This document shows, piece by piece, positions 1 through 9,174 of a stretch of 64,000 nucleotides of DNA. The stretch spans positions 124,001 to 188,000 of the forward strand of contig JASCNX010000003.1 in assembly GCA_029968055.1 (NCBI GenBank), in the 5' to 3' direction. The DNA is from Xenophilus aerolatus. GTDB lineage: Bacteria; Pseudomonadota; Gammaproteobacteria; Burkholderiales; Burkholderiaceae_C. The position numbers and the translations under genes are program-made. Below the pieces are notes generated by a model. It was not told the origin of the DNA. It was given only the letters and a program-made list of their open reading frames with translations, and ran no database searches. Position 1 is the stretch's first letter. Every line of letters begins with the position of its first letter.

Positions 1-425
1 ACGCTCACGCCCAGCACCGAGAGCATGGAGGCGAGACGGTCCGGCCAGGAGTTGCGGAAGTAGCCGGCCACGAAGCCGAACAGGCAGCCGAACACGAAGC
101 CGATGGCGGTGCCGACCACCGCCAGCCGCAGGGTGTTGAGCACGGCGCGCAGCACCTCGGCCGCGACCGGCCGGCTCGTGGCGATCGACAGGCCCAGGTC
201 GCCGTGCAGGGCGCGCCAGGTCCAGCGCGCGAACTGCTCGGGCAGCGGCCGGTCGAAGCCGTAGACGGCGCGCAGCTGCGTCTGCAGTTCCGCCGACGCA
301 TCGGCGGGCAGCACGGACACCAGCGGATCGCCGGGAGCGATGTGCACCAGCGAGAAGCACACCAGCGCCACGCCCAGCATGATCGGCAGGGTGTAGACGA
401 TACGGCGGAACAGGTAGGCGAGCAT
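1..425 (-). CDS. ABC transporter permease, DppB/OppB family (partial)
   Basis: Inner-membrane permease subunit of a peptide/nickel-type (family 5) ABC importer. Only the first 141 codons are present; the gene runs off the left edge. The N-terminus (MLAYLFRRIVYTLPIMLGV) is the typical first membrane helix of DppB-like proteins, followed by the family segment HIAPGDPL, a periplasmic stretch ending near FARWTWRALHGDLGLS, and a second helix (LRLAVVGTAIGFVFG). The ATG start lies 40 bases downstream of the binding-protein stop, so both are probably in one transcript. The substrate cannot be told from this fragment; dipeptides, glutathione and opines are all transported by relatives. Confidence 0.9.
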   Translation of the reverse strand, partial: MLAYLFRRIVYTLPIMLGVALVCFSLVHIAPGDPLVSVLPADASAELQTQLRAVYGFDRPLPEQFARWTWRALHGDLGLSIATSRPVAAEVLRAVLNTLRLAVVGTAIGFVFGCLFGFVAGYFRNSWPDRLASMLSVLGVS

Positions 426-465
426 CGGTGTCGGCTGGCGCGGGGCTGGCGGACCGCCCTGGGCG

Positions 466-2139
466 TCAATTCATGGTCATCGTGGCGATGTCGATGAACC
501 AGCTCTTGGGCTGGACCACGCCCTGGATCTTGGGCGAGAGCGCGCGCGGGCCGACGTCGTGCGCGACGAAGAGGAAGGGCGCTTCGTCGACGATGCGGGC
601 CTGCAGTTCGGCCAGGGTGGCGTCGCGCGCCTTGTCGTCGAAGGTCGTGCGGGCCTTGTCCACCAGCGCGTCGGTCTTGGGGTCGCTGTAGTAGCCCCAG
701 TTCTGGGCGACGGGCGGCTGGGCCTTGGTGCTGACGAAACGCACCATGGCGAAGAACGGGTCCATGGTGGCCGCGCTCACGTTGGTGGCGTGCGCACCGT
801 GGGCGCCGGGGTCCTTGGCACCCAGGCGCCAGCCGGAGAACAGCGTGTTCCATTCCACCACGTCGAACTCGACGTCGAAGTAGCAGTCCTTCAGGTTCTG
901 CTGGATGAACTCGTTCATCGGCAGCGGCTGCATCTGCCCCGAACCCGACGCGGAGGTCTGCACCTTCACCTTGACCGGCTTGGCGGCCGAGTAGCCGGCC
1001 TGCTGCATCAGCTTCTGGCCGGCGGCCACGTCGTACTTGATCTGGAAGGTGGGCTGTCCGCGCCACGGATCGCCGGGCTCGGCGATGCCGGTGGCCTCGG
1101 CCATCATGCCGCCCAGCAGCTCCTTGAGCGCGCCGCGATTGACGCACAGGTTGGCGGCCTGCCGCACCTTCACATCCTTGAAGGGCGAATCGGGCAGCAG
1201 CGAGAACTGCCACGGCCACAGGTGAGGCTGCAGGTTGGTGTAGATTTTGAAGCCGCGCTGCTTGAGGGTCGCCACCGCATCGGGCGCGGGGGCCTCGATC
1301 CAGTCGACCTGCCCCGACATCAGGGCGGCCGTGCGCGAGTTGGCCTCGGGCAGCGGCAGCAGCACCACGCGGTCGATCTTCGGGCGGCGCTTGGCATCCC
1401 AGTAGTCGGGGTTCTTCACCATCTCGAGGCGCTCGCGCGGCACGAACCTGGACGCCTTGAACGGGCCGGTGCCGGCGGGATCGGCCGCGAAGGCGGTCCA
1501 CGCCTGCTTGCTGCGTTCGGCCTTGTCGCTCACGCTGGCCGGCACGGCATCGAACTTCTTCTGCCAGTGGGCCGGCGAGGCCATAAACAGGTTGGTCAGG
1601 TTGAAGGGCAGGAACGAGTCCGGCTCGCTGGTCGTGAGCTCGACGGTCAGCTCGTCGATCTTGCGGGCGCTGCGCAGCGTGGGCATGCGCGAGGCGGTCA
1701 CGCCGATCTGGGCCGGGTCGTACTGCGGTGCGGCCTTGTCGAGCACCTTGCCCACATTCCACACCACGGCGTCGGCGTTGAAGGCGGAGCCGTCGTGGAA
1801 CTTGACGCCGGGACGCAGCTTGAAGACCCACTTGGTCTTGTCCTTGGCATCCACCGCCCAGGAGACGGCCAAGTCGGGGATCACCACGCTGGGCTTGGTG
1901 TCCGAGCTCAGGTCCCACTGCGTGAGGCTGTCGTACATGGGAATACCGGTGAAGCGGTTGCCCTCGTAGCCCTGGTCGGGCTGGCCGGAGGTGCGCGGGA
2001 TGTCGGCCGCCGTCATGGCGATGCGCAGGGTCTTCTCCTGGGCCAGGGCAGGGGCGCCGAGCAGCAGGGCGGCGGCAGCGGCCAGGAGGCCCGCGCGGGA
2101 CGTGCGCAGGCGGGAGCGGGACGGGGCGATCGGGGGCAT
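466..2139 (-). CDS. ABC transporter periplasmic substrate-binding protein (SBP family 5)
   Basis: Periplasmic solute-binding subunit of the importer whose permease follows. The chosen start (MPPIAPSRSRLRTS) gives a clean signal peptide: basic n-region, Ala/Leu-rich core, and cleavage site ending GAPALA-QE. An AGGAG ribosome site precedes it, and longer in-frame starts lack these features. The mature 530-residue protein has the SBP_bac_5 layout, including WVFKLRPGVKFHDGSAFNADAVVWN near residues 105-130, characteristic of DppA/OppA relatives. A strong inverted repeat at 2218-2247, upstream of the start, is a likely operator. The IclR gene upstream is co-oriented and a likely regulator. Substrate not inferable. 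Confidence 0.92.
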   Translation of the reverse strand: MPPIAPSRSRLRTSRAGLLAAAAALLLGAPALAQEKTLRIAMTAADIPRTSGQPDQGYEGNRFTGIPMYDSLTQWDLSSDTKPSVVIPDLAVSWAVDAKDKTKWVFKLRPGVKFHDGSAFNADAVVWNVGKVLDKAAPQYDPAQIGVTASRMPTLRSARKIDELTVELTTSEPDSFLPFNLTNLFMASPAHWQKKFDAVPASVSDKAERSKQAWTAFAADPAGTGPFKASRFVPRERLEMVKNPDYWDAKRRPKIDRVVLLPLPEANSRTAALMSGQVDWIEAPAPDAVATLKQRGFKIYTNLQPHLWPWQFSLLPDSPFKDVKVRQAANLCVNRGALKELLGGMMAEATGIAEPGDPWRGQPTFQIKYDVAAGQKLMQQAGYSAAKPVKVKVQTSASGSGQMQPLPMNEFIQQNLKDCYFDVEFDVVEWNTLFSGWRLGAKDPGAHGAHATNVSAATMDPFFAMVRFVSTKAQPPVAQNWGYYSDPKTDALVDKARTTFDDKARDATLAELQARIVDEAPFLFVAHDVGPRALSPKIQGVVQPKSWFIDIATMTMN

Positions 2140-2217
2140 GGGCGAAGCTCCTGTGGATGGGGCGACACGGCGGTCGATCCACGGCGGCAAGCAAGGCCCA
2201 TGCCTGTTCAATTGAAT

Positions 2218-2247
2218 CGTTTATAGATCAATGTATATCGATAAACG
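2218..2247. promoter_or_regulatory. Inverted repeat upstream of the ABC transporter genes, candidate IclR operator
   Basis: An AT-rich 30-base inverted repeat in otherwise GC-rich DNA. The left arm CGTTTATAGAT and the reverse complement of the right arm (CGTTTATCGAT) match at 10 of 11 positions around an 8-base centre. It lies about 80 bases upstream of the binding-protein ATG and 78 bases past the IclR stop. A second small palindrome, TTCAATTGAA, sits at 2207-2216 next to it. Binding by the neighbouring IclR protein is inference from position. Confidence 0.55.
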
Positions 2248-2324
2248 ATACGTGCACCAATCTGCGGTAGCAGCGCACCGCCTTGGAGATCCCGGTCCCG
2301 TTCGGGTGATGCGCGCAGCGGCCC

Positions 2325-3149
2325 TCAGTGCAGCAGTGCGCTGGAGATGGCGCGCGCGCATTCGATCACCATCGGCGCCAGCTTCTGCTGCGCGGCCTCC
2401 AGCGTCCAGCGGCTGGTGGGCGGCGAGACGTGCACCGCGCCCTGCGGCCGGCCCCGCTGGTCCACGATGGGGGCGGCGATGCCCATGTCGCCGAGGAACA
2501 GCTCCTCCGCGTTGTACGCGTAGCCCTGCTTGCGGCAGGCGGCGACGCGCGCCTGGATGGCACCGATGCCCGTCAGCGTGGCGGGCGTGCGGGCGACGCG
2601 GTCCGAGGCCTGGAGGATGGCCTTCACTTCGTCGTCCGGCAGGCAGCTGAGCCAGGCGCGGCCGCTGCTCGTGCAGTACATGGGGATGCGCATGCCCACC
2701 GGCGTGAGCACGGGAATGAACTGGCTGGTCATGCGCTGGGCCACGTAGAGCATGTCGTGGTCCACGGCTTCGGTCAGGTGCGCCGTCTCCCCGCTCGCGG
2801 CGGCCAGTTGCGCCAGGTAGGGATTGGCGACCTGGACCAGCGGGTCGCCCGCCACGTAGTTGAAACCGATGCCCATGATCCGCGGCAGCAGCCGGAAGCG
2901 CCGCGTCTGCGGGTGCTTGCCCACGTAGCCCAGCACCTGCAGCGTGTGCACGGTGCGCTGGGCCGAGCCCTTGCTCATGCCGGTGCGCGCCGCCACCTCC
3001 GTCAACGTCATCGTGCGGTGCGCGGCATCGAAGGCGCACAGCACCTCCAGCCCCTTGGCCAGGGACAGGTTGAACAGCGGGTCCGGGACTTCCGCCGCGG
3101 CGGCCTTCCCGGCACGGCGCGGCCCGGGCGTTTCCTTCTTGCTGGCCAT
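2325..3149 (-). CDS. IclR family transcriptional regulator
   Basis: DNA-binding regulator with an N-terminal winged helix-turn-helix (about residues 25-90; recognition region TEVAARTGMSKGSAQRTVHT) and a C-terminal IclR effector domain (to residue 274). ATG at 3149 is preferred over an in-frame TTG 24 bases upstream. The first 25 residues are a Lys/Ala-rich tail. It sits directly upstream of, and co-oriented with, the peptide-type ABC genes, which it probably controls. The gap between them holds a 30-base inverted repeat. The effector is unknown. Confidence 0.9.
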   Translation of the reverse strand: MASKKETPGPRRAGKAAAAEVPDPLFNLSLAKGLEVLCAFDAAHRTMTLTEVAARTGMSKGSAQRTVHTLQVLGYVGKHPQTRRFRLLPRIMGIGFNYVAGDPLVQVANPYLAQLAAASGETAHLTEAVDHDMLYVAQRMTSQFIPVLTPVGMRIPMYCTSSGRAWLSCLPDDEVKAILQASDRVARTPATLTGIGAIQARVAACRKQGYAYNAEELFLGDMGIAAPIVDQRGRPQGAVHVSPPTSRWTLEAAQQKLAPMVIECARAISSALLH

Positions 3150-3249
3150 GGGAGTTCGTTGGAGTATCGGCAATCGATTCTAGGAACCCGCGCCGACCGA
3201 CGGGGCCGCGGGCGCCGGCCGCGGCGCCGGGCCGAGGGACAATGGCGCC

Positions 3250-4287
3250 ATGACCGACACCCTCACCATCACCCGTCCCGACGACTGGCATCTGCACGTG
3301 CGTGACGGCGCCGCCATGGGCGACGTGGTGCCCCACTCGGCGCGCCAGATGGGCCGCGCGCTCATCATGCCGAACCTGCGCCCGCCCGTGACCACGGCAC
3401 AGCTCGCCGCCGACTACCGTGATCGCATCCTCGCCGCCATGCCCGATGGCGCGCGCTTCGAGCCCGTGATGTCGCTCTACCTCACCGACAAGCTGCCGCC
3501 CGAGGAGATCGCCCGCGCCGCCGCGGCCGGCGTGAAGGCGCTCAAGCTCTACCCCGCCGGTGCCACCACCAACAGCGATGCCGGCGTGACCGACATCCGC
3601 AAGACCTACGGCACGCTCGAGGCGATGCAGAAGCACGGCCTGCTGCTGCTCGTGCACGGCGAGGTGACCGACCCGAGCGTCGACCTGTTCGACCGCGAGG
3701 CCGTCTTCATCGACCGCGTGCTGATCCCGCTGCGCCGCGACTTCCCCGAGCTGAAGATCGTCTTCGAGCACCTGACGACGAAGGAAGGCGCGCATTACGT
3801 GCGCGACGCGGGCGGCGACTTCACCGCGGCCACCATCACCGCGCACCATCTGCTCTACAACCGCAACGCCATCTTCACCGGCGGCATCCGCCCGCACTAC
3901 TACTGTCTGCCGGTGCTCAAGCGCGAGACGCACCGCGTCGCGCTGGTCGAGGCGGCCACCAGCGGGAGCGGCCGCTTCTTCCTCGGCACCGACAGCGCGC
4001 CGCACCCGGCCGTGCTGAAGGAGAACGCGCTGGGCTGCGCCGGCTGCTACACCGCACTCACCGCCATCGAGCTGTACGCCGAAGCCTTCGACAACGCCGG
4101 CGCGCTCGACAAGCTCGAAGGCTTCGCGAGCTTCCACGGCCCCGACTTCTACGGCCTGCCGCGCAACGCCGACACCATCACACTGAAACGCGAACCCTGG
4201 ACCGTGCCCGAGACCGTGCCCTTCGGCGAAGCCACGCTCAAGCCACTGCGCGGCGGCGAGACGCTGAACTGGAAGTTGGTGGCATGA
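3250..4287 (+). CDS. pyrC: Dihydroorotase (class II, PyrC)
   Basis: Catalyses reversible cyclisation of N-carbamoyl-aspartate to dihydroorotate, third step of de novo pyrimidine synthesis, in the cytosol. At 345 residues it has the length of E. coli-type PyrC. It shows the metal-binding [10 protein letters not shown] motif near the N-terminus, [12 protein letters not shown] with the lysine expected to be carboxylated (about residue 98), and the substrate loop GTDSAPH (about 249-255). The start ATG gives exactly this N-terminus. The stop overlaps the next gene start by four bases (ATGA), suggesting read-through into the NYN gene. Confidence 0.97.
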   Translation: MTDTLTITRPDDWHLHVRDGAAMGDVVPHSARQMGRALIMPNLRPPVTTAQLAADYRDRILAAMPDGARFEPVMSLYLTDKLPPEEIARAAAAGVKALKLYPAGATTNSDAGVTDIRKTYGTLEAMQKHGLLLLVHGEVTDPSVDLFDREAVFIDRVLIPLRRDFPELKIVFEHLTTKEGAHYVRDAGGDFTAATITAHHLLYNRNAIFTGGIRPHYYCLPVLKRETHRVALVEAATSGSGRFFLGTDSAPHPAVLKENALGCAGCYTALTAIELYAEAFDNAGALDKLEGFASFHGPDFYGLPRNADTITLKREPWTVPETVPFGEATLKPLRGGETLNWKLVA

Positions 4288-5066
4288 CCAGCTTGCCCGC
4301 ATCGACAACGACGGCTCGCAGCATGGCCGTCTTCATCGATGCGGACAACCTGAACGATGCGACAGCGCTCGACCACGTGCTCACGAGTGTGAGGGCGATG
4401 GCCGATCGGGTGATCTATCGCCGCGCCTATGGCCGGCCAGAGAGCTTGAAGTCCATCGAGGCTGTTCTTTGGCGCCACGGTGTTCGCCCGGTCGCCAATC
4501 TCATCGTCGACAAGACCACCACCGACAGCGCACTCGTGATCGACGCCGTTGAAGCTGTCTGCAGGAATGACATCGACATCGTTGCCATCTGCTCGGGCGA
4601 TGCAGATTTTGTGCCGCTCGCGCTCTGGTTGCGGGAGAAGCGCTGCAGGGTGCTGTGCTTTAGCTTGCCGAACAAGATATTTGCGAATCCTGAGAGTTTC
4701 TACGACGAAGTCGTGCTCCTCGACGTCGTCAGCGATTCGATGCCCGCACCTCTCGTTCCAGCCGAACGTGCTCCGGTTAATGGCGCCAGCGCCTCGTTGT
4801 CGAGGAAGTCGACGGAACCCGCAACGGCAGCAGCACCTGCAAATGGCTCCTCGCCGCTGGCCGGAGCCTCTGTGAAGGCGTTGCTGGCCGCAGTGCCCGA
4901 GCTTCGCGACAAGGCTCCGATGCAGCTCAGTGTGGTCGCCAAGAAGCTGCGGGACGCTGGTGTACTTGTAAAAAATGCCAGCTCCACGCCCTTGTTCAGG
5001 CGCTTTCCCGCGCAGTTCGAGCTCACCCCCCTCAAACAACCCCACACCGTGCGATATCGCGGCTGA
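4284..5066 (+). CDS. NYN domain (LabA/DUF88-like) protein with C-terminal OST-HTH-like region
   Basis: Putative PIN-like nuclease or RNA-binding protein. The N-terminal NYN domain (about residues 14-150) keeps acidic active-site motifs FIDADN and CSGDADFVP and the intermediate [16 protein letters not shown] low-complexity linker follows, then a 65-residue C-terminal module resembling LOTUS/OST-HTH domains ([20 protein letters not shown]). The start overlaps the pyrC stop; an ATG at residue 14 is an alternative. Codon use is visibly less GC-biased than in both neighbours, suggesting recent acquisition. It is followed after 11 bases by a paralogue with the same layout. Function is inferred from domain only. 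Confidence 0.82.
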   Translation: MTSLPASTTTARSMAVFIDADNLNDATALDHVLTSVRAMADRVIYRRAYGRPESLKSIEAVLWRHGVRPVANLIVDKTTTDSALVIDAVEAVCRNDIDIVAICSGDADFVPLALWLREKRCRVLCFSLPNKIFANPESFYDEVVLLDVVSDSMPAPLVPAERAPVNGASASLSRKSTEPATAAAPANGSSPLAGASVKALLAAVPELRDKAPMQLSVVAKKLRDAGVLVKNASSTPLFRRFPAQFELTPLKQPHTVRYRG

Positions 5067-5077
5067 GTCACCCGTCC

Positions 5078-5956
5078 ATGAATCCATCCCCCACCACCCA
5101 CAAGGTCATGCTGCTGGTCGATGCCGACAACGTCTCGGCCGACGTGATGGAGCAGGCCGTGCGCGGCGTGATCGCCGAGCACGGGCACCTGCATGTGCGG
5201 CGCGCCTACTGCACCGCCGAGGTGGCGCTCAAGCACCAGCAGCTGTTCAAGCGGCTGTCGATGCGGCCGATGGTCAACCTCGCGGCAGGCAAGAACAGCA
5301 CCGACATCGCGCTGGCCGTCGATGCGATGGACCTGGTCATGGCCGAGCGGCCGCAACTGGTCTACCTGGTGTCATCGGACTCCGATTTCGCGCCGCTGGT
5401 CAACCGCCTGCGCGAGAAGGGCTGCCGCGTCTGCGGCATCGGCCAGCAGGGCAAGACCGGCGAGGAGACGCGCGCCGCCTACGACCATTTCATCGACCTG
5501 AAGCACAAGGGCGCCGGCACTGCGGCATCGCCGGCCGACGCGCCGCCGGCCCGCCCGGCGCGCAAGGCCGCGGCCAAGAAGACCAGCGCCCGGCGTGGTG
5601 ACGCGGTGGCGGCGGCAAGCGAGCTGGACACGGTCCGGGCCGCCGACGCGGTGCCTGCTGCGCGCGCTCCGGCCCGCAAGACCGCCGCGCGCAAGACCGC
5701 CACGACGCGCGGGGCGCGCACCGCCGCCGTCGAGGCGCCGGCCCCGAGCGCCGCCGCGCAGGCCGTGCTCGACGCCGCCCCCGCGCTGATCGGCGGGGCC
5801 GAACTCGCCCTCAACGACGTGGTGCAGGCGCTGCGCGCCGCCAAGCTGCTGGGCAAGCACGCCAGTTCGCTCAAGTTCTTCGAGCGCCTGCAGGGCGAGT
5901 TCGTGCTGTTGCAGCACCCGGACCGCGTGCGCTGGTCCGGTGCCGCGCCGACCTGA
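5078..5956 (+). CDS. NYN domain (LabA/DUF88-like) protein with Lys/Ala-rich linker
   Basis: Second NYN protein in tandem. The NYN domain (about residues 8-145) has MLLVDADNV, NSTDIALAVDAMDLV and LVSSDSDFAPL, the acidic residues expected of the PIN-like fold. A basic Ala/Lys/Arg linker follows (about 155-225, repeated RKTAARKTA-like units, reminiscent of histone H1-like tails), then a C-terminal module (about 228-290) resembling OST-HTH, which binds RNA in other proteins. Unlike its upstream paralogue it has the high GC of the host, so the pair is unlikely to be a recent local duplication. Role unknown; RNA cleavage or RNA binding is plausible. Confidence 0.85.
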   Translation: MNPSPTTHKVMLLVDADNVSADVMEQAVRGVIAEHGHLHVRRAYCTAEVALKHQQLFKRLSMRPMVNLAAGKNSTDIALAVDAMDLVMAERPQLVYLVSSDSDFAPLVNRLREKGCRVCGIGQQGKTGEETRAAYDHFIDLKHKGAGTAASPADAPPARPARKAAAKKTSARRGDAVAAASELDTVRAADAVPAARAPARKTAARKTATTRGARTAAVEAPAPSAAAQAVLDAAPALIGGAELALNDVVQALRAAKLLGKHASSLKFFERLQGEFVLLQHPDRVRWSGAAPT

Positions 5957-5967
5957 ACCCGCTTGCG

Positions 5968-6717
5968 GTGAGCCTGCCGCCCGTTGATTGGACGTTGCCG
6001 GGCCTCGCGCCCTGGCGTGTGGTCGGTGCGCCGGCATGGCAGGCGGCCCAGGGCAAGTCGGTGGCACAGGCGCTGGATGCGCTGGCGCCCGCCGACGGCC
6101 CGCGCTTCGTGCCCCAGGCGGAGCTGCCTGCCGGCGAGGCCTACGAAGCCTTCATCTTCCGCACCGGCCGCGTGCCCACGCGCGACAACCTGCACGACTT
6201 CTTCAACGGGCTCGCGTGGCTGGCCTTTCCACAGGCCAAGCGGCAGCTCAACCGCCTGCAGGCGGCCGAGATCGCGCGGTTGGGCATCGGCGCCACGCGC
6301 GGCCCGCTGCGCGACGCGCTGACCCTCTTCGACGAGAACGGCGCCGTGCTCGACGCGCCGCCTGCCGTGTGGAACGCGCTCCTGGCGCGCGACTGGCGGC
6401 GGCTCTTCGTCGAGCAGCGTGCGCTCTGGGCCCAGGCCCGGCTGCGCATCTTCGGCCATGCGCTGCTGGAACAGCTCGCCACCGCGCCGCGCAAGGGACT
6501 CACCGCGCACGTGCTATGCGGTCCGCAGCAGGCAGGGGCCGTCGCGCCGGACGACGACGCCATCGTCGAGGCGCTGCAGCCCGCGCGCCTCGCGGGCAAG
6601 CCCTTCGCGCCGCTGCCGGTGTTCGGCGTGCCGGGCTGGTGTGCCGCCAACGAGCTCCCAGTCTTCTACGACGATGCTGCGGTGTTCAGGGCGCCCAGGC
6701 GTCCGCCGGGCCGTTGA
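5968..6717 (+). CDS. DUF3025 domain-containing protein
   Basis: Conserved protein of unknown function found mainly in Beta- and Gammaproteobacteria. The DUF3025 core includes RDNLHDFFNGLAWLAFPQAK (about residues 71-90), the most conserved family segment, and DENGAVLD. The start is GTG, 11 bases after the upstream stop, so it may be co-transcribed with the NYN genes. No signal peptide or membrane helix is seen. Its last 32 bases overlap the 3' end of the convergent tphA1 gene, so both proteins are coded by opposite strands there. Confidence 0.88.
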   Translation: MSLPPVDWTLPGLAPWRVVGAPAWQAAQGKSVAQALDALAPADGPRFVPQAELPAGEAYEAFIFRTGRVPTRDNLHDFFNGLAWLAFPQAKRQLNRLQAAEIARLGIGATRGPLRDALTLFDENGAVLDAPPAVWNALLARDWRRLFVEQRALWAQARLRIFGHALLEQLATAPRKGLTAHVLCGPQQAGAVAPDDDAIVEALQPARLAGKPFAPLPVFGVPGWCAANELPVFYDDAAVFRAPRRPPGR

Positions 6718-7696
6718 CGAACACGTCCGCATGAAAGCGTGACGGCGCCAGTCCCGAAGCGTGCGCCGCCTCGCGCACGGCCTGGACCATCGCCGGGGAT
6801 CCGCAGCAGTACAGCGCGTGGGCGCTGAGGTCGGGGCAGTGCGCGCGCAGCGCCGCATCGGCTCGGCCGTGGTAGGCGCCTTCGCGCTGTTCCCCGCTCA
6901 GCGCCTCGATGAAGCGGAAGGACTGCGGCCACTGGCGCTGCCACTTCGCGATCGCCGGCCGCAGGTAGATGCCCTGCGCATGGCGGGCGCCCCAGATCAG
7001 CGTGATCGGGCGATCGACGCGCCGGCGGGCCATGTCGTCGAGGATCGACTTGGCCGGCGCGAAGCCGGTGCCGCCCACCACCAGGACGAACGGCCGGTCC
7101 GCGTCCGCCTCCAGCGTGACGGCGCCGAAGGGAAGTTCGACCTCGAGCGTGTCGCCGGGCGTCAGCTGCGGCACGCGCGCGCTGAAGGCGCCGCCGGGTA
7201 CATGGCGCACGTGCAGCGTCAGCGCGTCGCTCTCGTGCGGCGGGTTGGCCATGGAATAGCAGCGGGTGCTGCCGTCGGGCAACGCCAGTTGCAGGTACTG
7301 GCCGGCCTGGAAACGGGCGCGCTGCCCGGCCGGCAGGCGCAGTTGTAGCACCGAGACGTCGGGCGCGGCGAGCTGGTTGCGGAAGACCTTCGCGGTGAAT
7401 CGCTTGCGCGCGTCCGGGTCGATGCGGTGCCAGGAGGCAGGGCGCAGGCGCAGGTCGGTGCGCGGCGCGCACATGCACAGGAGCACCTGCCCGGGCGCGC
7501 AGCTGTCGTTGCGGATCGGGCCGCCGAGGCCGGCCACCTCGCCTTCGGACACCGTGCCGGCGCAATTGCCGCACACGCCCTTGCGGCACGAGTAGGGCAG
7601 CTCGATGCCCGCGCGCAATGCCGCGTCGAGCACGCTCTGCTGCGGGCCGCAGTCGAAGGCGACCTCGCTGTCGTCGATGGTGATGCGATGGTTCAT
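6686..7696 (-). CDS. tphA1: Terephthalate 1,2-dioxygenase reductase component
   Basis: Passes electrons from NAD(P)H to the TphA2A3 oxygenase. The N-terminal plant-type 2Fe-2S ferredoxin domain has ligands C37, C42, C45 (CRKGVCGNC) and C74. The FAD-binding barrel has RCYSMANPP (about 145-153) and the NAD domain has [13 protein letters not shown] and CCGSPAMV. At 336 residues it fits the family. The ATG overlaps the tphB stop (ATGA). The gene is last in tphC-A2-A3-B-A1, the order known from terephthalate degraders such as Comamonas sp. E6, which supports the specific name. Sequence alone would also allow reductases of other aromatic dioxygenases. Confidence 0.9.
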   Translation of the reverse strand: MNHRITIDDSEVAFDCGPQQSVLDAALRAGIELPYSCRKGVCGNCAGTVSEGEVAGLGGPIRNDSCAPGQVLLCMCAPRTDLRLRPASWHRIDPDARKRFTAKVFRNQLAAPDVSVLQLRLPAGQRARFQAGQYLQLALPDGSTRCYSMANPPHESDALTLHVRHVPGGAFSARVPQLTPGDTLEVELPFGAVTLEADADRPFVLVVGGTGFAPAKSILDDMARRRVDRPITLIWGARHAQGIYLRPAIAKWQRQWPQSFRFIEALSGEQREGAYHGRADAALRAHCPDLSAHALYCCGSPAMVQAVREAAHASGLAPSRFHADVFVNGPADAWAP

Positions 7697-8673
7697 GCGG
7701 CCCCTTCCTGCGCGGCCGTGCCCGAGAGCAGCGAGATGGTGCGCAGCACGGCGCCCGGGTCGGCGATGCCGCGGCCCGCGATGTCCATCGCGCTGCCGTG
7801 GCCGACGCTGGACAGCAGGACCTGCGCACCGATGGACAGCGCGCTGGCCGAATTCGGCGCCAGCAGCTTGACCGGGATGTGGCCCTGGTCGTGGAGCATC
7901 GCCACGTACAGGTCGTGCCGCCGCTGCGCGAGCAGCAGGTCCGCGCCCAGCGGCCCGTCCACGCGCAGGCCCCCGGCCCGCAGCGCCTGCATCGCGGGCT
8001 CGACGTGCAGCGCGTCCTCGGCGCCGAACAGCCCGCCCTCCGAGGCGTGCGGGTTGATGCCGAAAACGCCGACGCGGGGATCGGCGATGCCCAGCCGCGC
8101 GCAGGCCTGCACCCCGGCGCGCGCCGCGGCGGCCACCAGCGCAGGCCGCAGGCGCCCCAGTGCGTGCGCCACGCTCTCGTGCAGCGTGGCGTGCACGATG
8201 CGCAGGCCGCCGCCGACGAGCATGAGGAACACGCTGTCTTCCGGCTGGCCGCAGACCCGCGCGACCAGCGAGGGATAGCCGCTGAACGCCACGCCCGCCT
8301 GGTGGATGGCCGTCTCGTGGTGCGGGCAGGCGATCACGGCCTCCGCATCCCCGCGCCGGCAGGCCTCGATGGCGGCGCTGGCCGAGGCGACGGCCGATGC
8401 GCCTGCCTCCGGGTCGACGCGGCCAGGCTGGGCTGCCTGCGCGGACAGGGTGCCGGCGTCCACCATGCGCTGCGCCCGCAGCAGCGCGGAGAGCCCGAGC
8501 TGCGAGGCCGTGCGCTCCAGCACCGCGGCAGGGCCATAGAGCGTGACGCGCTGGCGCGCCGGCGCCGTCAGCGCCGCCAGCGCCTTCAGGGCGATCTCGG
8601 GCCCGATGCCGTTGGGGTCGCCGACCGCCAGCGCCAGCCGGGGCGGCGCCGCAGGCAGGGTGGTCGAGGTCAC
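7693..8673 (-). CDS. tphB: PdxA-family 1,2-dihydroxy-3,5-cyclohexadiene-1,4-dicarboxylate dehydrogenase
   Basis: In the Tph pathway this enzyme oxidises and decarboxylates the cis-dihydrodiol made from terephthalate, giving protocatechuate. The 326-residue protein is clearly PdxA-like: [15 protein letters not shown] at the N-terminus, [21 protein letters not shown], and [12 protein letters not shown] with metal-binding histidines. A true pyridoxine-pathway PdxA would not sit between oxygenase and reductase genes. The GTG start overlaps the tphA3 stop (GTGA), and the stop overlaps the tphA1 start, indicating translational coupling. The assignment to TphB rather than PdxA rests on gene context. 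Confidence 0.9.
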   Translation of the reverse strand: MTSTTLPAAPPRLALAVGDPNGIGPEIALKALAALTAPARQRVTLYGPAAVLERTASQLGLSALLRAQRMVDAGTLSAQAAQPGRVDPEAGASAVASASAAIEACRRGDAEAVIACPHHETAIHQAGVAFSGYPSLVARVCGQPEDSVFLMLVGGGLRIVHATLHESVAHALGRLRPALVAAAARAGVQACARLGIADPRVGVFGINPHASEGGLFGAEDALHVEPAMQALRAGGLRVDGPLGADLLLAQRRHDLYVAMLHDQGHIPVKLLAPNSASALSIGAQVLLSSVGHGSAMDIAGRGIADPGAVLRTISLLSGTAAQEGAA

Positions 8674-9134
8674 AGCGGCAGCGCCAGCAGCGTGTCCGTC
8701 ACCGTGCTGTCGCACACCGCGACGCGCGATCGCAGGCGCAGCCGGCCGTCCTGCCGCACCACGCGGTCGCGGTAGACGCCGCTGGCGAACAGGTGGGTCT
8801 CTCCGGTCGCCATGATGCGCGCCACCATGAAGGGCGTGCGAGCCTCGGCGCCCGTGTCGTCCTGCGCGCCCAGCACCGGGATGCCCAGCAGATGGCGGTA
8901 GCGCTGGCGCTCGTAGATGTTGGCCTCGCGCAGCGCGGCGATGCGGTCCTCCAGCATGGCGCGCGAATCGGCGTAGACGATGCCGGCCGGCAGGCCCTCG
9001 CGCTCGTTCTCCGTGTGCGTGATGCGGTAGTGGCAGTCGTCGGTGAAGAAATCGGCCCACCGCTCCAGCGCGTCGCTGTCGATGGTTTCGGCATAGGCCG
9101 CGTTGAAGGCGCACAGCGCCAGCAGATCGATCAT
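8670..9134 (-). CDS. tphA3: Terephthalate 1,2-dioxygenase small (beta) subunit
   Basis: Beta subunit of the ring-hydroxylating oxygenase, a cone-shaped SnoaL/NTF2-like fold that supports the catalytic alpha subunits. At 154 residues it matches the expected length. Features include the [18 protein letters not shown] region and the family C-terminal [15 protein letters not shown]. The ATG at 9134 has a GGAGAG ribosome site; an upstream in-frame extension is noise overlapping tphA2. It lies 40 bases after the tphA2 stop and overlaps tphB by four bases. Confidence 0.93.
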   Translation of the reverse strand: MIDLLALCAFNAAYAETIDSDALERWADFFTDDCHYRITHTENEREGLPAGIVYADSRAMLEDRIAALREANIYERQRYRHLLGIPVLGAQDDTGAEARTPFMVARIMATGETHLFASGVYRDRVVRQDGRLRLRSRVAVCDSTVTDTLLALPL

Positions 9135-9174
9135 GGTGGGTTGCTCTCCGGGTCGGGCGGACATCGCGCGGCGT

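Noticed and set aside
559-2226. Long open frames antisense to the ABC binding protein and many similar ones throughout
   Set aside because: High-GC DNA keeps antisense frames open. These translations are Arg/His/Gly-rich without domain patterns, while the opposite strand encodes recognisable proteins.
5550-5760. Repetitive GC-rich DNA in the second NYN gene
   Set aside because: It encodes an Ala/Lys/Arg linker in frame; there is no repeat unit beyond codon bias.
7693-8673. PdxA of vitamin B6 synthesis
   Set aside because: The family match is real, but position between the oxygenase subunit and reductase genes with overlapping ends fits TphB better.
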